Part shown: positions 16,178-24,369 of the stretch, piece by piece
How positions within the stretch are numbered: position 1 is the first letter of the stretch
Layout: every line of letters starts with the position of its first letter
Origin: VAXT01 sp963794605
GTDB lineage: Bacteria > Actinomycetota > Thermoleophilia > Gaiellales > Gaiellaceae
Length of the DNA stretch: 64,000 nucleotides
Direction of reading: 5' to 3'
Assembly: GCA_963794605.1 (NCBI GenBank)
Contig: CAWCEN010000002.1
Location: 558,001 to 622,000, forward strand
The notes under the pieces: generated by a model
The model's input: the letters and a program-made list of their open reading frames with translations, nothing else
Databases searched by the model: none
Told to the model about the DNA's origin: nothing
Made by a program: the position numbers and the translations under genes

Positions 16178-16576
16178 GTGGAGCAGCGGTACTTCACGGC
16201 TGACGAGGCGAACGAGGCCCTGGGCGAGGTGCGTCCGCTGACGGAGGAGCTGGTCGGGCATCGGCGCGCGCTCGTGGAGCTCCAGGAGCGGCAGTCGGCG
16301 CTGACGACGCGGATCGCGGGCAACGGTGGGAACGTCGAACCGCACGAACTGGAGGAGGTGCAGGAGCGGCTCGACGAGGAGGTCGCGGGCATCGCCCGGT
16401 GTGTTGCGCGGATCCACGGGGTGGGTGCGCTGGTCAAGGACCTCGACGCCGGTCTCGTCGACTTTCCGGCGACCCGTGGCGGGGAGGATGTGCTGCTCTG
16501 CTGGCGGCTCGGCGAGGACGAGATCGGCTTTTGGCACGGCCTCGACGAGGGTTTTTCGGGCCGCAAGCCGCTCTAG
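16178..16576 (+). CDS. DUF2203 family protein
   Basis: 132-residue soluble protein. GTG at 16178 is chosen because the family begins RYFTADEANEALGEVRPLTE. The middle is coiled coil (about 15-75), and the C-terminal signature KDLDAGLVDFPATRGGEDVL plus LCWRLGEDEIGFWHGLDEGF is intact. DUF2203 is common in Actinobacteria, Deinococci and Chloroflexi; no function is established. A longer frame from 16127 would overlap the divergent CPBP gene. Confidence 0.75.
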   Translation: MEQRYFTADEANEALGEVRPLTEELVGHRRALVELQERQSALTTRIAGNGGNVEPHELEEVQERLDEEVAGIARCVARIHGVGALVKDLDAGLVDFPATRGGEDVLLCWRLGEDEIGFWHGLDEGFSGRKPL

Positions 16577-16629
16577 CCCTCCTCGCGCCGGCTCGCCTCG
16601 AGACCAGCACCGCGTCCCAGCACCACGTC

Positions 16630-16645
16630 CCCACCCGGGTGGGGA
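16630..16645. terminator. Perfect 16-base palindrome
   Basis: CCCCACCCGGGTGGGG, 54 bases after the DUF2203 stop and 131 before mscS. As RNA it could form a hairpin, and as DNA a regulator site; nothing decides between these. No T-run follows. Confidence 0.35.
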
Positions 16646-16775
16646 GAGAGGTTCCACCCGCCACCCGCTGTGACCGTATCGCTCAATTTCCGACGTCGCT
16701 GTGTCGATTTCGTGCCAACTGAGACGCGGCGCCGGCTGCTGAGGATCGTCCGCCTCCTCGTCGAATAGAGCGCCC

Positions 16776-17498
16776 ATGGAGATCTGGGAACGCTGGCTGC
16801 TCGTCACATCGATCGTCGTCGGAGCGATCGTGCTGGCGAAGATCGTCGACTGGCGAATGTCGAAGCGCGAGCTTCCCGCGGCCGCGGCCACCCGCTACAT
16901 GATCCTGCGCCGCAGCCTGATGACGGCGATCATCGTGGTCGGGGTCCTCTCCGGGCTTCTCGTCGTCCCGCAGGTCCGAGCGGTCGCGGCGGGCCTGCTC
17001 GCCTCGTCCGCGATCATCGGCCTCGTCGTCGGCCTCGCCGCGCAAAGGCCGCTCGCAAACTTCGTGGCCGGCGTCGTCATCGCCTTCACGCAGCCGCTGC
17101 GCCTCGGAGACACGATCACGTTCGCCGATGTCGAGGGCATCGTCGAGGAGATCGGGCTCACGTACACCTTCATCCGGACCGTCGACAACGAACGCCTCGT
17201 GATCCCGAACGAAAAGCTGGCCTCGGATACGATTCTGAACTCCACCATCGTCAGTCGGGAGAAGCTCGCTCAGGTGTCGATCCAGGTACCGCTCGACAAG
17301 GATCTCGATGCGGTGGTCGACCTGCTGAAGAGTGAGACAGCCGGCGATCCCCGCGCTGACGTGCTCGTCACGGGGCTCAACGGCAGCGCGACGGTCACGG
17401 TTCGCTCGTGGGCGCCTAATGCCTCCGAGCTCGAGAGCGTGCAGAGCGACCTGCGCAGGCGTGTCGCACGCCGGTTGCGGGAACAGAGCCTGCTGTGA
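16776..17498 (+). CDS. MscS family mechanosensitive ion channel
   Basis: 240-residue small-conductance mechanosensitive channel homologue. Three membrane segments are at about 6-26, 47-68 and 70-101. The last is the pore helix, with GLAAQRPLANFVAGVVIAFT and then the family's QPLRLGDTI entry into the beta domain. The cytoplasmic part (about 105-240) has GIVEEIGLTYTFIRTVDNER and VIPNEKLASDTILN, both typical. It is shorter than E. coli MscS (286 aa) at the C-terminus. It overlaps the following PBP gene by four bases (GTGA), suggesting co-expression. Confidence 0.9.
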   Translation: MEIWERWLLVTSIVVGAIVLAKIVDWRMSKRELPAAAATRYMILRRSLMTAIIVVGVLSGLLVVPQVRAVAAGLLASSAIIGLVVGLAAQRPLANFVAGVVIAFTQPLRLGDTITFADVEGIVEEIGLTYTFIRTVDNERLVIPNEKLASDTILNSTIVSREKLAQVSIQVPLDKDLDAVVDLLKSETAGDPRADVLVTGLNGSATVTVRSWAPNASELESVQSDLRRRVARRLREQSLL

Positions 17499-19585
17499 CT
17501 CCGCCGTCCGGCAACGGTCGATCTCGCAGCACGCGCCCGTACGTGCGGAATCACCGTCGTCAGCGTCGGCAGGCCCGCAGGGCGCGGCGCCGCCGGAAGC
17601 TCGCCGTCCTCCTCGTCCTGCTCCTGGCCGTCTTCGCCGTTCTCGGCACTGTCGGCTTCAGCAGCGCGCGCTCGATCCAGGACGACTGCAACCTCCAGGA
17701 CCTCCAGCCGGCAACGATCGGCTCGAACTCGTTCATCTACGCCGCTGACAGCTCCCTCCTCGGCTCGATTCCTGCGGAGAAGAACCGCCAGCCGGTGAGC
17801 CTGGACGAGATGAGCCCTTGGATGGCCAAGGCGACGGTCGCGATCGAGGACCGGCGCTTCTACGAACACGGCGGCATCGACTTCCAGGGCATCGCGCGCG
17901 CCGCCTACAACGACGTTCGCGCCGGCCGCACGGTCGAAGGCGGCTCCACGATCACGCAGCAGCTCGTCCGCAACCTCTACATCCGACACCAGGAGCGAAG
18001 CCTGCATCGGAAGCTGGTCGAGGCGTGCCTCGCCATCAAGCTCAGCGACAAGCACGGGAAGAACTGGATCCTCGCCAACTACATGAACACCGTCTACTAC
18101 GGCAACCACGCGTACGGCATCGAGGCGGCCGCGCAGACGTACTTCTCGCGCCGCGCGAGCAAGCTCTCACTTCTCCAGTCGGCACTCCTTGCCGGGCTGC
18201 CGCAGGCGCCGTCGGTGTACGACCCGTTCAAGAGTCCCGCGCGCGCGATCAAGCGGCGCAACGACGTGCTGAAGGCGCTGTACAGGAACGGCGACATCAG
18301 CTACGGCAACTACCAGGAGGGAGTCAAGGCCACCGACCTCCACCTACGCCCCGGGAGGATCTACAGCCGAATCCGCGAGCCCTACTTCTTCGGCTACGTG
18401 CGTGACGAGCTCATCAAGAAGTACGGGGCCGCGACCGTGCGCTCGGGCGGGCTCAAGGTGTATTCGACCATCGACCCGCGCATGCAGCGCGCTGCGACGA
18501 AGGCGATCAAGGACACGCTCTACTACGACGACGACCCCGCCTCCGCGCTCGTCGCGATCGATCCACGCACCGGGGCGATCAAGACGATGACGGCGGTCAC
18601 GCCCGGACGGGCTGGGAATCAGTTCAACCTCGCCGCGCAGGCCCGGCGTCAGGCAGGCTCGACCTTCAAGACCTTCGTCCTGACCCAGGCCGTTTCGCAG
18701 GGCATCGACCCGGACACGACGAGCTACGTTTCGGCGCCGCTCCATTATCAGCCGGACCCGAACCAGGAGCCCTGGGACGTCTCCACCTATTCGCACTCGT
18801 ACGTCGGCTCGACGTCGATCACGCACGCCACGCTGCTCTCGGACAACACCGTCTACGCCCGCCTGACGCTCGATCTCGGGGCGGAGAAGGTAGCGGCGAT
18901 GGCGACCAGGCTGGGCGTGCGCTCGTCGCTGAAATCGAGGGAAGGAGCGTACGTGCCGTCGCTCGGTCTCGGCTCGATCGGCGTCTCGCCGCTCGACATG
19001 GCCTCGGCGTACGCCACGATCGCCGCGGGGGGCATTTACTCCGAGCCGATGGCGATCACCAAAGTCGCCTTCGCCGATGGGGGCGAAGACAGGAACTGGG
19101 GCAGGCCGAAGCGCCACCGCGTGATCGCGGACTGGGTCGCCGCCAAGGTGAGAGAGATCCTCGAAGAGAACATCCAGTCGGGGACTGGGGTCGGGGCGAA
19201 CATCGGCCGACCCGCCGGCGGCAAGACGGGCACGACAGAGAACCACGCGGATGCCTGGTTCGACGGGATCACGCCGTCGCTGACCGCAGCGGTCTGGGTC
19301 GGCTACCCGCAGGCCGAGATCCCGATGGAGAACGTGCACGGGATCGCCGTCGCGGGGGGCACGTTCCCGGCCACGATCTGGAAGCTCTTCATGGATGAGG
19401 CGATCGGCCCGACGCCGGTTCGTGAGTTCCCAGAGGCCGTCTCCGAGCCGATCTGGCACTCGTTTTCTCCGGGGAGCTACAGTGGCCCGCCGCCGCCGAG
19501 CTCGTACTACTACGTGCCTCCGGCGCCGCAACCGCCACCGCCTCCGGCCGAGCCGCCTCCGGCTAAACCGTCTCCGCAGCCATAG
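17495..19585 (+). CDS. Class A penicillin-binding protein (transglycosylase/transpeptidase)
   Basis: 696-residue bifunctional peptidoglycan synthase. A basic cytoplasmic tail (1-35) leads to one membrane anchor (36-57) and then the GT51 domain, with EDRRFYEHGG (catalytic Glu118) and GGSTITQQLVRNLY. The transpeptidase domain has SxxK in RQAGSTFKTF (near 390), SDN in LLSDNTVYARL and KTG in GGKTGTTENHADAWF. The C-terminal 40 residues are proline-rich, ending PPPAKPSPQP. GTG start overlaps the mscS stop. All catalytic residues are present. Confidence 0.95.
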   Translation: MTPPSGNGRSRSTRPYVRNHRRQRRQARRARRRRKLAVLLVLLLAVFAVLGTVGFSSARSIQDDCNLQDLQPATIGSNSFIYAADSSLLGSIPAEKNRQPVSLDEMSPWMAKATVAIEDRRFYEHGGIDFQGIARAAYNDVRAGRTVEGGSTITQQLVRNLYIRHQERSLHRKLVEACLAIKLSDKHGKNWILANYMNTVYYGNHAYGIEAAAQTYFSRRASKLSLLQSALLAGLPQAPSVYDPFKSPARAIKRRNDVLKALYRNGDISYGNYQEGVKATDLHLRPGRIYSRIREPYFFGYVRDELIKKYGAATVRSGGLKVYSTIDPRMQRAATKAIKDTLYYDDDPASALVAIDPRTGAIKTMTAVTPGRAGNQFNLAAQARRQAGSTFKTFVLTQAVSQGIDPDTTSYVSAPLHYQPDPNQEPWDVSTYSHSYVGSTSITHATLLSDNTVYARLTLDLGAEKVAAMATRLGVRSSLKSREGAYVPSLGLGSIGVSPLDMASAYATIAAGGIYSEPMAITKVAFADGGEDRNWGRPKRHRVIADWVAAKVREILEENIQSGTGVGANIGRPAGGKTGTTENHADAWFDGITPSLTAAVWVGYPQAEIPMENVHGIAVAGGTFPATIWKLFMDEAIGPTPVREFPEAVSEPIWHSFSPGSYSGPPPPSSYYYVPPAPQPPPPPAEPPPAKPSPQP

Positions 19586-19605
19586 CCGCCGAAGCGGGCA
19601 CGAGG

Positions 19606-20874
19606 CTGGCCGCGCGCGTCACGGCGCTCGCGTCGCCGCTGTTCTTCCTTGCCTGCGCGGTTCCGGATGGCGGGCTCTTCCGCGCCGAGCGCTACCGGGA
19701 CGTCCACATCTACGGCCTCTACGCAGACGGCTTCCTGCGCGGTCAGGTCCCGTACCGAGACGTGTTCGTCGAGTACCCGCCAGGAGCCTTCGCGGTGTTC
19801 CTCCCGCCGGCCGTCCTTCCAGGAGGCGTGTACAACCCGGCCTTCAAGACGTTGATGGCGCTGTGCGGAATCGCCGGGCTGTTCGCCGTCCTGCTCACGC
19901 TCGTGACACTCGGCGCCTCGAAGCATCGTCTCTACGGCGCGGCCGTCCTCTTCGCGCTTTCCCCGATCGCTGTCGGACCGATCTCGCTGAACACGTACGA
20001 CCTCTTTCCCGCAGCGCTCACTGTCGGGGCGCTCGCAGCGATCCTCCGACGCCGCGATACGCTCGGCTTCGGCCTGCTCGGGCTCGCGGTGACGGCGAAG
20101 CTCTACCCGCTCGTCCTCGTTCCCCTTGCGGCGATCTACGTCTGGTCGGTCGCGGGTCGTAGTCGCACGCTGCGCGCGCTCGGAGTCTTTGCGGGGGTCG
20201 CGCTGGTCGTCCTGCTCCCCTTCGCCGTTCTTGCGCCCGGCGGGCTCTGGGACAGCTTCCACTCCCAGTCCGCCCGCGGCCTGCAGATCGAGAGCCTCGG
20301 AGCAAGCGTTTTGCTTGCAGGCGACCAACTCGGCCTCTACGCGGCGACGGTCGTGCGCGGCGCGACCAGAGCTGCGACCAGAGACCTCGCCGGCCCCGTC
20401 CCCGACGCGCTCGCCACGATCACGACGCTTCTCCAGGCGGTTGCCGTGGCTGCGGTGTGGTGGCTCTTCGCGCGCGGCTCCCGCGACGCTGAGCGCCTCA
20501 TCCTCGCGTCGGCCGCCGCGGTCACCGGGTTCCTGGTCTTCAACCGCTTCGTCTCGCCGCAGTACGTCGTGTGGCTGATCCCGCTCGTCCTGCTCCTACC
20601 CGGCGCGACCGGCCTCGCGGCGATCGGGCTCGTCGCCACGGCGCTCGTGCTCGCCCAGATCTGGTTCTTCCACTACAGCCACCTCTTCCAGCTCGAGGGC
20701 ATCTCCTGGCTCGTCGTGCTGCGCGACGCCGTGCTGCTCGCGCTCTACCTGCTCCTCGTCGTGCGCTTGAAGACGAGCACCCCGTCGTCGGAGAAGACGA
20801 GCCGCCAGCTCGGGTTGCGGCGCAACCGCGCGAGCGCCTCGGCCGTCGCCTCCGGATCCCAGCGGTCCGCGTAG
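19606..20874 (+). CDS. GT87-like membrane glycosyltransferase, start not canonical
   Basis: Polytopic membrane protein (about ten hydrophobic segments) of the DUF2029/GT87 mannosyltransferase type, which use polyprenyl-phosphate sugars. The conserved luminal acidic motif is IYGLYADGFLRGQVPYRDVF followed by VEYPPGAF. The first ATG/GTG/TTG in frame is GTG 19762, inside that motif, so the protein must begin earlier. The frame is open from 19567 and candidates are CTG 19606 (used here, 422 aa) or ATA 19582, just after the PBP stop. Its 3' end runs 130 bases into the opposite DUF2079 gene; the last 40 residues look non-conserved. Confidence 0.72.
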   Translation: MAARVTALASPLFFLACAVPDGGLFRAERYRDVHIYGLYADGFLRGQVPYRDVFVEYPPGAFAVFLPPAVLPGGVYNPAFKTLMALCGIAGLFAVLLTLVTLGASKHRLYGAAVLFALSPIAVGPISLNTYDLFPAALTVGALAAILRRRDTLGFGLLGLAVTAKLYPLVLVPLAAIYVWSVAGRSRTLRALGVFAGVALVVLLPFAVLAPGGLWDSFHSQSARGLQIESLGASVLLAGDQLGLYAATVVRGATRAATRDLAGPVPDALATITTLLQAVAVAAVWWLFARGSRDAERLILASAAAVTGFLVFNRFVSPQYVVWLIPLVLLLPGATGLAAIGLVATALVLAQIWFFHYSHLFQLEGISWLVVLRDAVLLALYLLLVVRLKTSTPSSEKTSRQLGLRRNRASASAVASGSQRSA

Positions 20875-22178
20875 CCGGGCTGCGTCTCGTCGGCGGCGAT
20901 CCACTGCGCGTCGAGGATGTACGGAAAGCTGAGGAACCGTCGGCGACCCGAGAGGTGCGAGCCAAGGGAGTTCGTCGCACTGACCACGGCGCCGTCCGGA
21001 ATCATTCGCAGCGCGCGGTCCGTGATCCGGTCGTGCGTCGCGACGTGCGACGCGTACGCGCGGTAGCTCTGTCCTCCCGGCAGATCTCTCCACACGGGCA
21101 CGGCGCCGAGCACGAAGTTGGCGGCGACCATCGCGACGACGAGGGCCATGGCGAGCGGCACACGTAGCCCGGGCCGCGACCGGGTCAGCCTCGCCGCTCC
21201 GAGGACGGTGGCGACGATCAGCGGGGGAATGAGCCCGGCCGTGTAGTGGTGGTGGATCGAGCTTTGCGTGTCCGTAGCCGAGAGCAGGTTCAGGCCGAGC
21301 TCCGGAACCGCGGCGAGTAGCGCGACCGGCGAGGCGACGACGAGCAACAAGAGCGGCACGAACAAGTCGAGGAGGTAGTGGACGCCATCCCCGTCGAACA
21401 CCGTCGACAGGACCTTGCCCGGATCCGTGAACACCGTCTTGAGAATCCCGCCGGGCGAGTGGCCGAGCGAGCCGTAGCGCTCGTAGAAACCCGACGGCGC
21501 GCCCTCGTTGAAGTGCGGCAGCACGACCTCGACCGAGATCGCGGTCAGACACACGCCCAGGACCGCGATCGCGCCGCCGACTCGCCACTGCTTCCGCGCG
21601 ATCCCGTACCAGAGGCCCATGCCCGCGATCACGAGCGGGATCTCCTCCTTCGTCAGCGCCGCGAGCAAAGCGAAGACCGCGAAGGGCCAGAGCCGGTCCT
21701 CGTCGAGGTACCAGAACGCGAAGAGCAGGAGCGGACACGCGAGCGCCACCGGGTGGAACTCGTTCAGCGTCAGCCACTGCACGGCCGGATACAGGAGGTA
21801 GGCGAGCGCGAACCCGAGCGCGGCCTGCTCGGATCCGAGGTGCTTCCGCGCGAGCCAGAAGACGGGCAGCGCCCCGAGTGAGATCGCGACCGCCTGTGCA
21901 GCCACGAGCATCGCCGCGCTGGGCCAGATCCACCACAACGGCGCGAAAGCGACGAGGATCGGGTCGACGTGTGAGCCCAGGCGCGAGACCTGCTCGCCCC
22001 GCAGGTTCGTGATCTCGAGCGGGTGACCGTGCGCGGTCGTCCAGACCGCCTGCGCCATGTTCCCGAGGTCGAACCGCCCCGTGTTGTACGCGCGGTATTG
22101 GAGGATCGAGAGCGCTCCGAAGCCGGCGGCATACGCTGCGGTCGCCGTCCAGAGCAGAGTCTTCGGCCGTGGCTTCAC
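20745..22178 (-). CDS. DUF2079 polytopic membrane protein
   Basis: 477-residue membrane protein with about ten hydrophobic segments. The DUF2079 start is recognisable: YRAYNTGRFDLGNMAQAVW, GHPLEITNLRGEQVSRLGSH and then VDPILVAFAPLWWIWPSA. The large loop and C-terminal soluble part (RITDRALRMIPDGAVVSATN) resemble the GT-C-type PMT-like glycosyltransferase fold, where an early Asp is catalytic. GTG start overlaps the stop of the upstream GT4 gene (GTGA), so the two are one transcript. The donor and acceptor cannot be deduced. Confidence 0.82.
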   Translation of the reverse strand: MKPRPKTLLWTATAAYAAGFGALSILQYRAYNTGRFDLGNMAQAVWTTAHGHPLEITNLRGEQVSRLGSHVDPILVAFAPLWWIWPSAAMLVAAQAVAISLGALPVFWLARKHLGSEQAALGFALAYLLYPAVQWLTLNEFHPVALACPLLLFAFWYLDEDRLWPFAVFALLAALTKEEIPLVIAGMGLWYGIARKQWRVGGAIAVLGVCLTAISVEVVLPHFNEGAPSGFYERYGSLGHSPGGILKTVFTDPGKVLSTVFDGDGVHYLLDLFVPLLLLVVASPVALLAAVPELGLNLLSATDTQSSIHHHYTAGLIPPLIVATVLGAARLTRSRPGLRVPLAMALVVAMVAANFVLGAVPVWRDLPGGQSYRAYASHVATHDRITDRALRMIPDGAVVSATNSLGSHLSGRRRFLSFPYILDAQWIAADETQPGYADRWDPEATAEALARLRRNPSWRLVFSDDGVLVFKRTTRSR

Positions 22179-23263
22179 ACGAGAAGGCGTTCGAGCAGGG
22201 AGCGCCAGCGCGCGCCGAGCACCTCTTCGCTCGCATGCTCCTCGTAGACGGCGCGGCCGCCGCGGCTCAGCGCGCGAGACAGATCGGGATCGGCTGCGAT
22301 GCGCCGCATCGCTTCCGCGAGCGCGGCCGGGTCGCCGGGGGGCACGAGCAGCGCGTTCTCCCCGTCGCGCAGGAGCTCGCGCGCAGCCGGCGTGTCCGCC
22401 GTGATCAGCGGCGCCCCACAGGCGAGCGCGTGGTACGCCTTGTTCGGGATCACACGCTGCGCCTTGTCGGACGTCCCGAAGATCCCTAGCGCGCAGCCGG
22501 CGCCCCAGTACTCGCGCGGCAGGTCGTCGTACTCGATCCACTCGATCCACTCGACGTTCGGCGGCCGGTCCTCCATCGCCCCGTTGAGCTGCCCGGAGCC
22601 GATCATCCGCACCTCGAGCTCGGGAGCGAGCCGCGCGGCTTCGAGGATCGTCGCCACACCGTGCAGCGGGATCAGCTTGCCGACGAAGAGAACGCGGAAC
22701 GGCTCGTCGGGCAGCCACCCTGCGTGGAAGAGGCGGTCCTCGGCGCCGACCAGGCACACCTGCACGCGTTCGCGCGGGAGCTCGCCCAGTTCGGCGAGGA
22801 AGTCGGCGTTCGCCTCCGTGTCGGCGACCACGAGGTCGGGGAGCCGCAGCGCCCGGCGGTCGACGACCCAGAGGACGCGCGCGGTGAAGAGACCCTCCCG
22901 GAAGCGGCTCCGATCGCCGACGAGCGTGTCGTGGAGCGAGATGAGCGGGTTGAAGACGAGCGGCCGCTTCCCGGCCACGCGTCGTGCGTGCGGCACGTCG
23001 AAGTGCCCGGGATAGCCGACGAGGACGACGTCGAACACATCGTGGTTCGAGAAGCGCAGCCGAAGCTCCGCGAGGAAGAGGCGAAACCCGACAGTCCAGC
23101 GCACGGCCCAGTTGTCGCGCCGTGCCTCGAACACGGGCTCGTGATGCTCGATCACCTCGACTCCCACGCTGCGCAGCGCTGAGATCACCTGCGCATTGCG
23201 CGGGTAGTCCCGCTCGTAGGTCCCGAAGTAGAGGACGCGCAAGGTCAGTGCCTCGTCCAGCAA
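22175..23263 (-). CDS. Glycosyltransferase family 4 protein
   Basis: Up to 362 residues, GT-B fold. N-terminal Rossmann half with LRVLYFGTYERDYPRNAQVI; C-terminal nucleotide-sugar half with FRVLFVGKLIPLHGVATILE, VIPNKAYHALACGAPLITAD (EX7E-like region) and ENALLVPPGDPAALAEAMRR. The start may be TTG 23263 or, fitting the fold better, TTG 23242 just before RVLYFG. The 5' end overlaps the left arm of a 164-base palindrome. It probably adds a sugar to an envelope glycan, given its GT2 and DUF2079 neighbours. Confidence 0.88.
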   Translation of the reverse strand: MLDEALTLRVLYFGTYERDYPRNAQVISALRSVGVEVIEHHEPVFEARRDNWAVRWTVGFRLFLAELRLRFSNHDVFDVVLVGYPGHFDVPHARRVAGKRPLVFNPLISLHDTLVGDRSRFREGLFTARVLWVVDRRALRLPDLVVADTEANADFLAELGELPRERVQVCLVGAEDRLFHAGWLPDEPFRVLFVGKLIPLHGVATILEAARLAPELEVRMIGSGQLNGAMEDRPPNVEWIEWIEYDDLPREYWGAGCALGIFGTSDKAQRVIPNKAYHALACGAPLITADTPAARELLRDGENALLVPPGDPAALAEAMRRIAADPDLSRALSRGGRAVYEEHASEEVLGARWRSLLERLLV

Positions 23264-23410
23264 TACATGCCGGCTTCTGGCCCGCGATCACGCGGCGCCA
23301 GAGTCCACCCTCGCCCTTGCCAAGGCTGCGAGCCTTGGCCGCGGTCGAGTGCGGCCTCTGACTTGGTGCTCGCGACCCAGAAGCTCGGCGGCATCACTGG
23401 ACGAGGCACT
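23247..23410. repeat. 164-bp imperfect palindrome between two glycosyltransferase genes
   Basis: Outer arms AGTGCCTCGTCCAG (23247-23260) and CTGGACGAGGCACT (23397-23410) are perfect complements. Further matched blocks occur inward: GCTTCTGG with CCAGAAGC, CGCGA with TCGCG, and CAGAG with CTCTG. At the exact centre GCCAAGGCT/AGCCTTGGC (23319-23327, 23331-23339) flank a three-base loop. The whole element is centred on 23329. The right end overlaps the GT2 stop codon and the left end overlaps the GT4 start. It would fold into one long hairpin in the minus-strand transcript. It may be a MITE-like insertion or an attenuator. Confidence 0.75.
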
Positions 23411-24347
23411 AAGTGAGGACTTCGTCGACCAGCAGGCGCTCCCGGTCGGCGGCGCCGCTTCGCTCCTCGTGGTGGCTCGTGACCATCTCGCTAAGGAGCC
23501 CGAGGGAGAAGAACTGCAGTCCGACGACGACCAGCAGGACGCCGAGCGTGAGCAGCGGGCGCTGGCCGATCGCGTGCCCGGTCGCCTTGACCACGGTCAG
23601 GTAGACGAGAATCGCCGTCCCGACGACGCCGAGGACGAGGCCGAGCCCGCCGAACAGGTGCAGTGGCCGGTGCCGGTAGCGGCCCATGAACGTCACGGTC
23701 AGCAGGTCGAGGAAGCCGCGGAGATAGCGCTCGAGCCCGTAGCGCGAGCTTCCGTGCGGCCGCGGGCGATGGTTGACGGACAGCTCGGCGACGCGGAAGC
23801 CGCGGTAGTGCGCGAGCACCGGGATGAAGCGGTGCAGCTCACCGTAGAGCGCCATCCCTTGCACGACCTCGGCGCGGTAGGCCTTGAGCCCGCAGTTCAT
23901 GTCGTGCAGCCGCAGGCCGGAGACGCGGCTGGTAACGCCGTTGAAGACGCGTGACACGATTCGCCGGCGCAGCGGGTCGCGGCGCTGTGCTTTCCAGCCG
24001 GAGACGAGGTCGAAGCCCTCGTCCAGCTTGGCGAGCAGGCGGGGGATCTCGCTCGGGTCGTCCTGGAGGTCGCCGTCGATCGTGACGATCGTCTCGCCCT
24101 CGGCGTGCGCGAATCCCGCGGCAAGAGCGGCCGACTTGCCGAAGTTGCGGCGCAGGCGCACGACCTTCGTGTTCGGCGTGCGGGCGTGCAGCCTCGTGAG
24201 TGCGGCAAACGTCCCGTCCTGCGACCCGTCGTCGACGAAGACCGCCTCCCACAGCTCGCCGCCGGGCTGGAGCGCGGCTTCGAGCTCCTCGTAGAGGAGG
24301 GCGACGCTTCGCTCCTCATCGTGGACGGGGACGACGACCGAGATCAC
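23409..24347 (-). CDS. Glycosyltransferase family 2, polyprenyl-phosphate sugar synthase type
   Basis: 312 residues. GTG at 24347 gives the GT2 start ISVVVPVHDEERSVALLYEE, followed by FVDDGSQDGTF, the DGDLQDDP metal motif (near 91-98) and HDMNCGLKAYRAEV. Two C-terminal membrane segments (about 230-255 and 262-290) match the DPM1/GtrB/ArnC group, which move a sugar onto polyprenyl phosphate. Such a donor would suit the GT87 and DUF2079 membrane enzymes encoded next to it. Sequence upstream of the GTG in the same frame is antisense to the kinase proline tract and not part of the protein. Confidence 0.9.
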   Translation of the reverse strand: MISVVVPVHDEERSVALLYEELEAALQPGGELWEAVFVDDGSQDGTFAALTRLHARTPNTKVVRLRRNFGKSAALAAGFAHAEGETIVTIDGDLQDDPSEIPRLLAKLDEGFDLVSGWKAQRRDPLRRRIVSRVFNGVTSRVSGLRLHDMNCGLKAYRAEVVQGMALYGELHRFIPVLAHYRGFRVAELSVNHRPRPHGSSRYGLERYLRGFLDLLTVTFMGRYRHRPLHLFGGLGLVLGVVGTAILVYLTVVKATGHAIGQRPLLTLGVLLVVVGLQFFSLGLLSEMVTSHHEERSGAADRERLLVDEVLT

Positions 24348-24369
24348 GGCGCGGAGCCTAGCCGTGGGG

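Noticed and set aside
16630..16645. Strong rho-independent terminator before mscS
   Set aside because: The palindrome is perfect but lacks a loop and T-run, so I list it only as a low-confidence hairpin.
23240..23430. Tandem similarity of VDEVLT-stop and LDEALTL on the minus strand at the two ends of the palindrome
   Set aside because: Only about twelve matching bases in coding sequence; the inverted symmetry explains the region better than a direct duplication.
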